Shown here one piece after another: positions 13,819-21,026 of a stretch of 23,169 bases of DNA. This stretch comes from JAPLDB01 sp038206355 (GTDB taxonomy: Bacteria; Bacteroidota; Bacteroidia; AKYH767-A; 2013-40CM-41-45): positions 1 through 23,169 of the forward strand of contig JBBRAY010000056.1 of the NCBI GenBank assembly GCA_038206355.1, in the 5' to 3' direction. A program made the position numbers and the translations under genes. Numbering within the stretch: position 1 is the first letter of the stretch; each line of letters starts with the position of its first letter. The notes under the pieces are model-generated. The model saw only the letters and a program-made list of their open reading frames with translations, had not been told where the DNA came from and made no database searches.

Positions 13819-15732
13819 TTAATGTGTGAGTTTTGAATCACTGTTTTTCACAGAAAGTCCGGCTGCCGACTTACCATCCGCCAGTTTTATTTTACCGGCA
13901 TTCGGTCCTGCAATAATTACGTCACCGATGGCAGTCTTTTCCTCTACGTTATATCCATATGCTTCCCAATCGGCAGGCCATCTGTAAATTTTATTCCAGT
14001 CGGGTTGATTAGCTGCCTTTGCATTCGCAGGATCTTCAGAATATTTATGAAAAGGGCCGGGCATATATGCAAATCGTCCTTCACCAAAATTAGTTTTTGG
14101 TTTGGCAACTACCTGATAGTCTACTTCACCACTACTGGTACCATTGTTTATTTCCACCAGGTCGAATCCGGTCGCCGTTTTATTTATTACGGCAAGTCCA
14201 TTGCAGTTAATAATATTTGCCTGAGGAAAAACTTTCAGTTGGTGTTGAACGTCAACTATAATAATATCTGCAAGGATTGGATCAAGGTCAACGTGAGCGC
14301 TGCCATTTATCAACTGTACAGTTCCATAATCAGTGTACCAGTATTCAGGTGATTCAGATGCGGTTAGCCGTATCCTTCCGTGGCTTGGGGTAGAAATAAC
14401 TTCAGCAACAACGCCTGCCCCGGTAATTTTACTGTTCGTTAATTCCTCTGCTACTGCAGCAAAGTTTGCAAAAACTCCGTCCGTCGCATAAAAATACCCA
14501 CCGGCTCTTCTGCTGCCACCGATCCCTGCATAGATTCCGTAAACTCCCTGGCCATCTTCGGTTGTAGGTGTACCTGACCCGCTTCCAACTGCAGTAAAGT
14601 TTCCGCCTGTTACATAACCCGGATTCCCACCGCCACTATATATAGAGTATCCCCTTACAGCACTATGGTACCCTGCTTTGGAAATGGTAGTATTTAACTG
14701 CCCGTACACACCGGGACGCGTTGCAAATGCATTTGAACCGTCATCGCCATAAAAATAACCGGGAATCCAGATACTTGAATACCCAAGTACCGCTGCCACT
14801 GTTGCATTCAACTGCGTTCTTCCATATACTGCTGTTGAATTCGGGTCGTCGGTAAAGCCGTAAACCGAAGCACCACCTATTGATGATGCTCCCACTGTAA
14901 TAGGGCCATTGTATCCAAGGTAACCATATTGCTGCTGACCGGATACATCGCTGAATCCCTGAACAGCCGTAGTACCTGAGATTCCTGATGTTGTCCTGAA
15001 ATATCCGCCAACTGTATTGGTTCCGCCATTGTAATATATACCATAAGGTTGTGGTGGCGCAGTATCATATACCCTAATATTCAGATTCGACATCGGCTGA
15101 ATATAGGTTGCCGCAACCGGACGAAACCATAACTCCAGCGTTCCTGTCGGTGGCATATTTGCAATATATTTTCCTAGAAGGCCTGTTGCATCTGCGGTTA
15201 CGAGTGCCGTACCTGTGCCCACATCAACAACACCTGACAAAGTGCTAACTTTTACAAACTGATTTGCCAGCACCCGCACCGCTTCGAGTGAATTGGTTGC
15301 AACGATAAAATCTTTGGAATCCGTTGTACCGAGAAAATTCTGTCCTACGGCAACACCCGGTGTTGTTCCTGCATTTCCTGAAAGAGCCCAGCCCCCGCCC
15401 GAAATATATACCCAGTTGGGAACGGTGGTCAGACTTGTGTTGTAATAAAGTCCCTCGAGTGAACCACCCACTGTGTTGGTTTGATAAACGATGAGACCTT
15501 GTGCGGCTGCCGGAAGTGGATTCATCGCTGCACGTTGCACATCAGTAACACGGGGCGGAAGAAATCCTTTATTTCCTGCTGCCCCTGATTGAATCTCTAA
15601 CATGGAAGATGCATTAGGAACAAATGCTGCAGCTCCGATTCCGGCGTTCTGAGAAAAAGATTTAATAACGATGAGTGAAAAAAATATCACAAAAAAATTC
15701 GTTCTATAAAAATAGAAGGAGTAATTTTTCAT
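13819..15732 (-). CDS. Large exported repetitive surface protein, tail-fibre-like
   Basis: A ~637-aa exported protein and first gene of the operon. The start is taken at ATG 15732 (MKNYSFYFYRTNFFVIFFSL...KSFSQN), which gives a good signal peptide; the GTG at 15786 would cover a TAGATTTG promoter box. The N-terminal mature part, ending GFLPPRVTDVQRAAMNPLP...GLIVYQTN, is the head region common in Bacteroidota tail-fibre-like proteins. The middle holds repeated glycine/tyrosine-rich units (YGYLGYNGPI, VYGFTDDPNS, VLGYSSIWIPGYFYGDDGSN, VYGIYAGIGGSRRAGGYFYA). The C-terminal ~150 residues (SAHVDLDPILADIIIVDVQH; KTATGFDLVEINNGTSSGEV; DYQVVAKPK) resemble a domain I recall at the ends of repetitive surface proteins in several phyla. 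No T9SS tail. The function is unknown; an adhesin or filament is inferred. Confidence 0.72.
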   Translation of the reverse strand: MKNYSFYFYRTNFFVIFFSLIVIKSFSQNAGIGAAAFVPNASSMLEIQSGAAGNKGFLPPRVTDVQRAAMNPLPAAAQGLIVYQTNTVGGSLEGLYYNTSLTTVPNWVYISGGGWALSGNAGTTPGVAVGQNFLGTTDSKDFIVATNSLEAVRVLANQFVKVSTLSGVVDVGTGTALVTADATGLLGKYIANMPPTGTLELWFRPVAATYIQPMSNLNIRVYDTAPPQPYGIYYNGGTNTVGGYFRTTSGISGTTAVQGFSDVSGQQQYGYLGYNGPITVGASSIGGASVYGFTDDPNSTAVYGRTQLNATVAAVLGYSSIWIPGYFYGDDGSNAFATRPGVYGQLNTTISKAGYHSAVRGYSIYSGGGNPGYVTGGNFTAVGSGSGTPTTEDGQGVYGIYAGIGGSRRAGGYFYATDGVFANFAAVAEELTNSKITGAGVVAEVISTPSHGRIRLTASESPEYWYTDYGTVQLINGSAHVDLDPILADIIIVDVQHQLKVFPQANIINCNGLAVINKTATGFDLVEINNGTSSGEVDYQVVAKPKTNFGEGRFAYMPGPFHKYSEDPANAKAANQPDWNKIYRWPADWEAYGYNVEEKTAIGDVIIAGPNAGKIKLADGKSAAGLSVKNSDSKLTH

Positions 15733-15755
15733 AACGGATTGGGTTTTAGGTGAAA

Positions 15756-15763
15756 CAAATCTA
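15756..15763 (-). promoter_or_regulatory. Promoter of the four-gene surface operon (TAGATTTG)
   Basis: An exact TAnnTTTG box on the minus strand, 23 nt before the ATG at 15732, with a TTTA (TTTG-like) element about 16 nt further upstream. It is the only good box before the first gene, and the tight spacing of the four genes suggests they share it. Confidence 0.55.
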
Positions 15764-15855
15764 AGTAAATTATGACATGTAAACACATAGAAGTTAAATA
15801 ATTACTAAACTTTTGGCCAGTGATCAAATCTAATAGGTAAACTGCCATTTATGAA

Positions 15856-15863
15856 TAGCTTTG
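15856..15863 (+). promoter_or_regulatory. Bacteroidota -7 box TAGCTTTG for the His-rich gene
   Basis: An exact TAnnTTTG match located inside the longer possible reading frame that starts at ATG 15851 and 17 nt before the ATG at 15881. This argues that 15881 is the real start. A TTG at 15813-15815 is too far for a standard -33 element. Confidence 0.5.
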
Positions 15864-15880
15864 CAATTCCATCCGGAGCT

Positions 15881-16207
15881 ATGAAGCATATAAAGCAGGT
15901 CATATCTTTTTTTCTTTTTGGGGTAATTCTTTTTTCAACGGCCCCTGGAGAGTTGATACATGATTTTTTTCACGAGCATGAATCAGCTGATTTTATCTGC
16001 AGTAAGGGATGCGGAGATCACCTGAGCACTCAGCATGAGCACTGCGATTTATTTCAACTCGTCAGTCCTCCATTATACTATTCAGCAAAAACATTTTCTT
16101 TTTCGGAAAATGTATTTCTTTTTATTCCAAAGCAGGAATCAATTGAGGATTATAGGTTCTATTCATCCCCGTTTTTATTTTTAAGGGGACCTCCTACAAC
16201 AATATAG
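15881..16207 (+). CDS. Small His/Cys-rich exported protein next to a TonB receptor
   Basis: A ~108-aa exported protein from ATG 15881 (MKHIKQVISFFLFGVILFST, a signal or anchor segment). The first ~60 mature residues are dense in potential metal ligands: GELIHDFFHEHESADFICSK followed by GCGDHLSTQHEHCDLF, giving about seven His and three Cys. The rest is aromatic and ends in a second hydrophobic stretch (YRFYSSPFLFLRGPPTTI). The H-x-H-C pattern recalls small conserved proteins found upstream of metal-related TonB receptors in Bacteroidota; I know no named family. The receptor starts 104 nt downstream on the same strand, so a shared role in metal binding, delivery or sensing outside the inner membrane is likely but unproven. 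The alternative start at 15851 would lengthen the N-terminus by ten residues. Confidence 0.65.
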   Translation: MKHIKQVISFFLFGVILFSTAPGELIHDFFHEHESADFICSKGCGDHLSTQHEHCDLFQLVSPPLYYSAKTFSFSENVFLFIPKQESIEDYRFYSSPFLFLRGPPTTI

Positions 16208-16311
16208 CGGGAGAAATTATACAGGTCCATAGCCTGGTTCAAAATACCTTTCACACAAGTGAGGCGGTTTCATCATCCTTTTTGCACAATGAATCTTCAT
16301 ATTCCTATCAA

Positions 16312-18603
16312 ATGAAAAAAATTATATATACCGTTGTCCTGGTAACTATTGTCACATTGACTTACGGCCAAACACTTTCAGGAAAAGTATTTGACAGCGA
16401 TACCAAAGAAACGTTGCCCGGTGCATCTGTTTATATCTCAGATTTAAAAACCGGTGCTGTAACGGATGCAAATGGCAGATATGAGATCCGGAATTTGCCC
16501 AGAAGTAAGTTTACTGTTCTTATAAAATCAATTGGATATTCTACGGTTACTGTTTTGATTGATTTTGGCAAAGTCAACTCCCGTGATTTTCCATTAAAAA
16601 TAGCAGCTATTGAAAGTCCTGAAGTTGTGGTAACGGGGAGTGCATTTTCGTCTGAGAAAGCCAGATCAAGCGTACCTGTAGAACAGATCAGCAAATTTAA
16701 TATCACCGGCATTGGCGTTGACAATCTGGTAAATGCCATTGCAACAACTCCGGGTGTGTCAGCCATCAGCACAGGAGGTGCCATCAGTAAACCTGTAATA
16801 CGAGGATTAAGTTACAACAGGATTGTAACAGTGAATGAAGGTGTTCGCCAGGAGGGACAGCAATGGGGAGATGAGCACGGGATAGAGATTGATGAATTCA
16901 GTGCCGATAATATTGAGGTGCTCAAAGGTCCTTCGTCATTACTTTATGGTTCAGATGCACTTGGCGGTGTTATCAATATCCTTGAACCGATTTCTCCTTC
17001 TGCCGGAAAAATAAAAGGAGAGTTGCAGTCCAATTATTCCACTAACAACCGGCTAACTGCCAGTTCACTGATGGCAGAAGGAAACTTAAATGGCTTCGTG
17101 TGGAGGGCAAGGGGGACATATAAAAGCGCAATCGGATACCAAACTCCGACTGAACGGGTTTTCAATTCGGGCTACAAAGAAAAAAATGCAGATTTGCTTG
17201 CAGGTATCAACCGAAGTTGGGGGTATTCACATTTGCACTTCAGTAAGTGGGATTCCGATATCGGATTCTTCGAAGGCGACCGCGATTCCTCGACAGGTAA
17301 ATTATTAAATTCAGCCGGAAGTATTGCAACCGATCAGGAACTCAAATCAAGATCCATTGTATTGCCATTTCAAAATGTAACGCATACAAAAATCTCTTTA
17401 GTAAACAATCTGATTCTGGGTCAAAGTCAGTTGCGCGTGAATGCCGGATTCCAGGAAAATGACAGAAAGGAATTTTCAACAGACACCGAAAATACCGGAT
17501 TGTGGTTTCACCTGAGTACTGTTACGTATGATGTTAAATATTACTTTCCTCAGAGGGATAGTTTGAAAGGTGTTGAAGCGGTGATTGGTGCAAGTGGCAT
17601 GAATCAGAAAAATGAAAACAAAGGAAATGCGTTTCTTATTCCCGGCTATAACCTGAATGATCTCGGGGGATTTGTTTCTGTTAAAAAATCTTTCCGGAAA
17701 GCAACCATCAATGCCGGAGTACGATTCGACACCAGGCATATTTCCGGAGATCAGTTATACACCGACAGCACATTATTATTTCAGGGTTTCTCCTCTGCCT
17801 TTTATGCCTTCTCCGGTTCTGTAGGCGCTACCTATAACATCAATGAAGTTTATAATCTGAAAGTGAATGCAGGTCGTGGCTTCCGTGCTCCGAATATATC
17901 TGAACTATCTGCCAACGGAGTTCATGAAGGAACGTATCGTTATGAAATCGGCAATCTGTCCCTAAAGCCGGAAACCAGTCTGCAGTTTGATATCGGAATT
18001 TCTGCAGAAGGAAAAAGAATCAGTCTGTCACTGGATGGATTTTACAATATCATTGACCACTTTATTTATTACAGGCATTCAATCAATGATTCAATTCTAA
18101 CCGACGGAAACGCATATCCTGTTTATCGCTATACGCAAGGGAATTCAGACCTCAGGGGTTTTGAATTTTCGTTTGATATCCATCCCATAAGTAATTTACA
18201 TTTTGAAAATTCAATTGCCTTTGTTGAAGGTGTAAACAATGACATTCACCAACCCCTGCCATATATACCACCGGTCAAAATTGAAAATGAACTCCGTTAT
18301 ACTTTTAAATCAAAAAAAGGGCTACGTTTTTCAGATCCCTATATAAAGTTAGCAATGGTGAACACTTTGAAACAGAATAAAATTGACCGGTTTGAAACAA
18401 CCACTCCGGGTTATACCTTATTGAATGCCGGAATAGGAACAAGGATCAGAGCAGGTCAGCAAAGTATATTGATTTTTGTCGCGGGAAATAATATTACAAA
18501 TGTTGCATACTACAATCACCTGAGCCGGCTGAAAGAAAAAAATATTTATGAAATGGCACGAAACATTACTTTCGGGATTCACTTGCCCTTTGGAATAAGG
18601 TAG
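16312..18603 (+). CDS. TonB-dependent outer-membrane receptor, ZnuD-like
   Basis: A ~763-aa outer-membrane receptor. ATG 16312 gives the signal peptide MKKIIYTVVLVTIVTLTYGQ and is preferred to the TTG at 16282. Next comes a carboxypeptidase-regulatory-like domain (~20-95; SGKVFDSDTKETLPGASVYI), then the plug (~110-220) with RGLSYNRIVTVNEGVRQEGQ, QWGDEHGIEIDEFSADNIEV and LKGPSSLLYGSDALGGVINI, then a beta-barrel with many alternating aromatic strands to the C-terminus (NITFGIHLPFGIR). The plug segment ending in 'D-H-...-I-E-V-L-K-G-P-S-S-L-L-Y-G-S-D-A-L-G-G-V-I-N' resembles zinc receptors of the ZnuD type rather than siderophore or SusC-type receptors. No SusD-like partner is present. With the His-rich gene upstream, a transition-metal substrate is inferred. 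It converges with the first metalloprotease gene (18-bp gap). Confidence 0.85.
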   Translation: MKKIIYTVVLVTIVTLTYGQTLSGKVFDSDTKETLPGASVYISDLKTGAVTDANGRYEIRNLPRSKFTVLIKSIGYSTVTVLIDFGKVNSRDFPLKIAAIESPEVVVTGSAFSSEKARSSVPVEQISKFNITGIGVDNLVNAIATTPGVSAISTGGAISKPVIRGLSYNRIVTVNEGVRQEGQQWGDEHGIEIDEFSADNIEVLKGPSSLLYGSDALGGVINILEPISPSAGKIKGELQSNYSTNNRLTASSLMAEGNLNGFVWRARGTYKSAIGYQTPTERVFNSGYKEKNADLLAGINRSWGYSHLHFSKWDSDIGFFEGDRDSSTGKLLNSAGSIATDQELKSRSIVLPFQNVTHTKISLVNNLILGQSQLRVNAGFQENDRKEFSTDTENTGLWFHLSTVTYDVKYYFPQRDSLKGVEAVIGASGMNQKNENKGNAFLIPGYNLNDLGGFVSVKKSFRKATINAGVRFDTRHISGDQLYTDSTLLFQGFSSAFYAFSGSVGATYNINEVYNLKVNAGRGFRAPNISELSANGVHEGTYRYEIGNLSLKPETSLQFDIGISAEGKRISLSLDGFYNIIDHFIYYRHSINDSILTDGNAYPVYRYTQGNSDLRGFEFSFDIHPISNLHFENSIAFVEGVNNDIHQPLPYIPPVKIENELRYTFKSKKGLRFSDPYIKLAMVNTLKQNKIDRFETTTPGYTLLNAGIGTRIRAGQQSILIFVAGNNITNVAYYNHLSRLKEKNIYEMARNITFGIHLPFGIR

Positions 18604-18621
18604 GACAAATAAAATTTATGC

Positions 18622-19890
18622 TCACGAATGTTTTACAATTTTAAAAACAGCAACGCCGTGCCCGGTAATGACTCTTAGAAAATAAATTCCGGGAGTAAGA
18701 TTCGAGACATCAATATCACGAAATAATTGTTGCTCCCGTGTTTGCAAACTGTATTCTGAAATACGCACACCGGTTACATTCATTATTTCAATCCCGTTAA
18801 TTTCAACTGCGCTATCTGTATTTTTTGACTTTACGACCGATAACCTTTCCGTAACAGGATTTGGAATAACGGAAAAATATTTTTTAAAATCGTTCTCTTC
18901 GATGCCCACCGGAATACAGCCGTTGCTTGATAAAATTCCGGAGCGGGCCACATTCAGTGTAGCAAACATTTTTGCCTTTTGACCCTGCGTAAAAATATTC
19001 ATGCATTCATCGTCAGTATAATCGAGGTAATTCATAAACATGATTCCCGGAAAAGAAGCTGTGCAGATATCTGTTTTGGGATAATTGGGACAGCCGTAAT
19101 TTTCACTCGCCTGAAGCGGTGTATCAGAAATGTCGTCGTCTAAACCACAGTTACCACCATCATCGCCCCACACATGTTTCAGGTTCAGCCAATGTCCGAT
19201 TTCATGGGTCAATGACCTTCCTTTATTGTAATGCGTGAGCAGGTGAGATCCTATTCTGCCGCATGCTTTGTAATTAATAATTACACCGTCATATTCCGGG
19301 TCAACGCCGGGAAAAGTACCAAGTCCGAGAAATGACTGATTTGTAAATGCGGCAACCCAGATATTCAGATATCGGGTAGCATCCCAGGCATCATCTCCAC
19401 CCTGATTGCTAAACTTAGTATTGTCATAATTTGAAAAAGCGGTCACATTTGTATACTTCCTGATGATTCCATTGGTAACCTGATTGTCCGGCGTCCTTTT
19501 CGCCAGGCAAAATTCAATTTCACAATCGGCAGCAACAGCACGAAAAGCAAGCGGAGTCTGGCCTGAATCAGCATTCATTCTTCTGTAATCTTCATTGATG
19601 ACATCCAGTTGCGACTGAATTACAGCATCATCAAGATACTGCGAAGTATCATTATATAATAAATGGAATACCACAGGAATGGTAACAATGCTGCGTTGGT
19701 TATCCGGTGAATGACCGGCAATCCATTGTTGTGCCGAAGCTTCAATGCTCAGGCGTCTCAAGGCAAATGCAGGATCTCTCTCCTCATGTTCCTTTAAATA
19801 TTCAGCAGAGCTGCATCGTATATATTCCTGTGCATATCCGGAAAAGGATGCAGCAAATAAACCCAGCAGTAAGACTATAATATATTTCAT
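18622..19890 (-). CDS. Secreted M43-type zinc metalloprotease with T9SS sorting domain
   Basis: A 422-aa secreted metalloprotease of the pappalysin/cytophagalysin (M43) type. The signal peptide is MKYIIVLLLGLFAASFSGYAQ. The catalytic domain shows IPVVFHLLYND (~71-81), the zinc motif SLTHEIGHWLNLKHVWGDD with His229, Glu230, His233 and His239 (HExxHxxNxxH; the canonical metzincin Gly is Asn), Cys pairs around NCGLDDDISDTP, and the Met-turn region MFMNYLDYTDDECMNIFTQG. The C-terminal ~80 residues form a T9SS sorting domain (VIPNPVTERLSVVK..., ending TPGIYFLRVITGHGVAVFKI). It lacks the FN3 and PPC domains of its paralogue at 21027. A TAGGTTTG -7 box lies at 19901-19908. It is divergent from the response regulator, with a 193-bp gap that probably holds both promoters. 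Confidence 0.9.
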   Translation of the reverse strand: MKYIIVLLLGLFAASFSGYAQEYIRCSSAEYLKEHEERDPAFALRRLSIEASAQQWIAGHSPDNQRSIVTIPVVFHLLYNDTSQYLDDAVIQSQLDVINEDYRRMNADSGQTPLAFRAVAADCEIEFCLAKRTPDNQVTNGIIRKYTNVTAFSNYDNTKFSNQGGDDAWDATRYLNIWVAAFTNQSFLGLGTFPGVDPEYDGVIINYKACGRIGSHLLTHYNKGRSLTHEIGHWLNLKHVWGDDGGNCGLDDDISDTPLQASENYGCPNYPKTDICTASFPGIMFMNYLDYTDDECMNIFTQGQKAKMFATLNVARSGILSSNGCIPVGIEENDFKKYFSVIPNPVTERLSVVKSKNTDSAVEINGIEIMNVTGVRISEYSLQTREQQLFRDIDVSNLTPGIYFLRVITGHGVAVFKIVKHS

Positions 19891-19900
19891 ATTTCGTTTC

Positions 19901-19908
19901 CAAACCTA
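19901..19908 (-). promoter_or_regulatory. Bacteroidota -7 box TAGGTTTG for the first metalloprotease
   Basis: An exact TAnnTTTG match on the minus strand ending 10 nt before the ATG at 19890. A TTTG lies only 12 nt further upstream, too close for a normal -33 element. Confidence 0.45.
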
Positions 19909-20071
19909 CATGATTTTTTACAAACAGGGACTAACATCGGTGAAAAATCATACTTTACTTCGCTCGTGAAAGATGAACTTACCTTAAACGATTCTATTTT
20001 TCTTTAATTAAATCAACGTCGAATATTACAATCCGGTTACAAACAGTTTTCCTGATTTAAAAATGAACCCA

Positions 20072-20079
20072 TAGCTTTA
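20072..20079 (+). promoter_or_regulatory. Possible -7 box (TAGCTTTA) for the response regulator
   Basis: One mismatch to TAnnTTTG, ending 4 nt before the ATG at 20084. If used, the transcript would be leaderless or nearly so. Confidence 0.35.
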
Positions 20080-20083
20080 CAAC

Positions 20084-20788
20084 ATGGAACGCAGCATACG
20101 AATTTTACTTGTCGAAGATGAAGAGCACCTTGCAGAGTCAATCACATTTAATCTTGAGATGGAAGGTTATGACGTTAAAATTGCCGGGACAGGAACCCAG
20201 GCTGTAAAAATTTTTAAAGGAGAAAAATTCAACCTTGTCATTCTCGATGTCATGCTTCCCGAGTTGGATGGCTTTGGCGTTTGTGAAGCGATACGGTTAC
20301 ATAACTCAACCGTTCCTATTTTATTTCTCTCTGCTAAAAATACCAGTGAGGATAAAATTACAGGTTTGAGAAGAGGTGCAGATGATTACATGACAAAACC
20401 GTTTAACCTCGAAGAGTTTCTACTTCGCGTTCAGTCATTGATAAAACGCGGACTGAGCAAAGAAGAACACAAAGAGATCAATGAAAAATATAGGTTTGGA
20501 AATAATGAAGTCAACTTTATAACTTTTGAAGTAATAGACAAGGATGAAAAGAAAATCCGCCTCACTAAAAAAGAAATTCTGCTGCTGAAACTTTTGATTG
20601 AACGTAAAAATGAAGTGGTTTCCAGAGAGCAGATCCTTGAAACAGTATGGGGATACGACATCTACCCATCCACCCGTACCGTTGACAATTTCATCCTTGC
20701 TTTCAGAAAATACTTCGAACCTGACCCTAAAAATCCAAAATATTTTTTCTCCATCCGGGGTGTAGGGTACAAGTTCGTAAGCGAATAA
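20084..20788 (+). CDS. OmpR-family response regulator (orphan)
   Basis: A 234-aa two-domain response regulator. The receiver (~6-120) has the acidic pocket VEDEE (11-14), phosphoacceptor Asp55 in LVILDVMLPELDG, Ser83 and Lys105 (TKPFN), all intact. The C-terminal winged-helix DNA-binding domain (~135-232) has the usual LTKKEILLLKLLIERKNEVV, SREQILETVWGYD, TRTVDNFILAFRKY and FSIRGVGYKFVSE. No sensor kinase lies next to it, so it is an orphan within this window. It stands between two paralogous M43 protease genes, divergent from the first and 238 bp upstream of the second, which makes control of exported proteases a reasonable hypothesis. It is not a PorX-type regulator, since it lacks the PglZ-like domain. 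Confidence 0.93.
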   Translation: MERSIRILLVEDEEHLAESITFNLEMEGYDVKIAGTGTQAVKIFKGEKFNLVILDVMLPELDGFGVCEAIRLHNSTVPILFLSAKNTSEDKITGLRRGADDYMTKPFNLEEFLLRVQSLIKRGLSKEEHKEINEKYRFGNNEVNFITFEVIDKDEKKIRLTKKEILLLKLLIERKNEVVSREQILETVWGYDIYPSTRTVDNFILAFRKYFEPDPKNPKYFFSIRGVGYKFVSE

Positions 20789-20820
20789 TCCCTCTTTTAC
20801 ATATTGAATTTCCCTGTCTT

Positions 20821-20859
20821 TACGTAGATGATACGTGAAATTGACAATATCATTACGTG
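20821..20859 (+). promoter_or_regulatory. Phased TACGT direct repeats, candidate operator
   Basis: TACGT occurs at 20821, 20832 and 20854, i.e. steps of 11 and 22 bp, about one and two helical turns. The missing slot at 20843 reads GACAA, keeping the AC. A fourth ACGT (20882) is out of phase. OmpR-family regulators typically bind such head-to-tail repeats. The array sits 33 bp after the regulator gene and upstream of the second protease. Confidence 0.4.
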
Positions 20860-20934
20860 CATTGCATTGCAGATTATTTTGACGTACCGGTATCTATGAA
20901 GCTCCATTGGCGGCTTTTAAATTATCGTCTCATT

Positions 20935-20967
20935 CATAGAAGCTTAAAAATATTCTCAAGCTTCATG
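20935..20967. promoter_or_regulatory. Inverted repeat GAAGCTT / AAGCTTC upstream of the second protease
   Basis: A perfect 7-bp stem (20939-20945 with 20958-20964), extendable to 10 bp with one bulged base (CAT-A-GAAGCTT with AAGCTTCATG), around a 12-nt AT-rich loop. A further ATGAAGCT half-copy lies at 20896-20903. No T-tract follows, so an operator or mRNA-leader structure is preferred over a terminator. Confidence 0.4.
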
Positions 20968-21026
20968 CATTATCCCAAAGGAGCTATCTACTATTGTCAC
21001 TCATTAATTTAAACCAATATCAACCT

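Noticed and set aside
11394..15732. Prophage tail-fibre module
   Set aside because: Fibre-like motifs occur, but all proteins carry Sec signal peptides, one has a T9SS tail, and there are no capsid, terminase, integrase or lysis genes.
15851..15880. Upstream start for the His-rich protein
   Set aside because: It would add ten residues before the signal peptide and place a perfect TAGCTTTG promoter box inside the coding sequence.
20978..20983. AAGGAG Shine-Dalgarno site for the second protease
   Set aside because: It is more than 40 nt from the preferred ATG (21027); the closer TTG at 20994 gives an extended N-terminus ahead of the signal peptide and lies in a possible -7 box (20989-20996).
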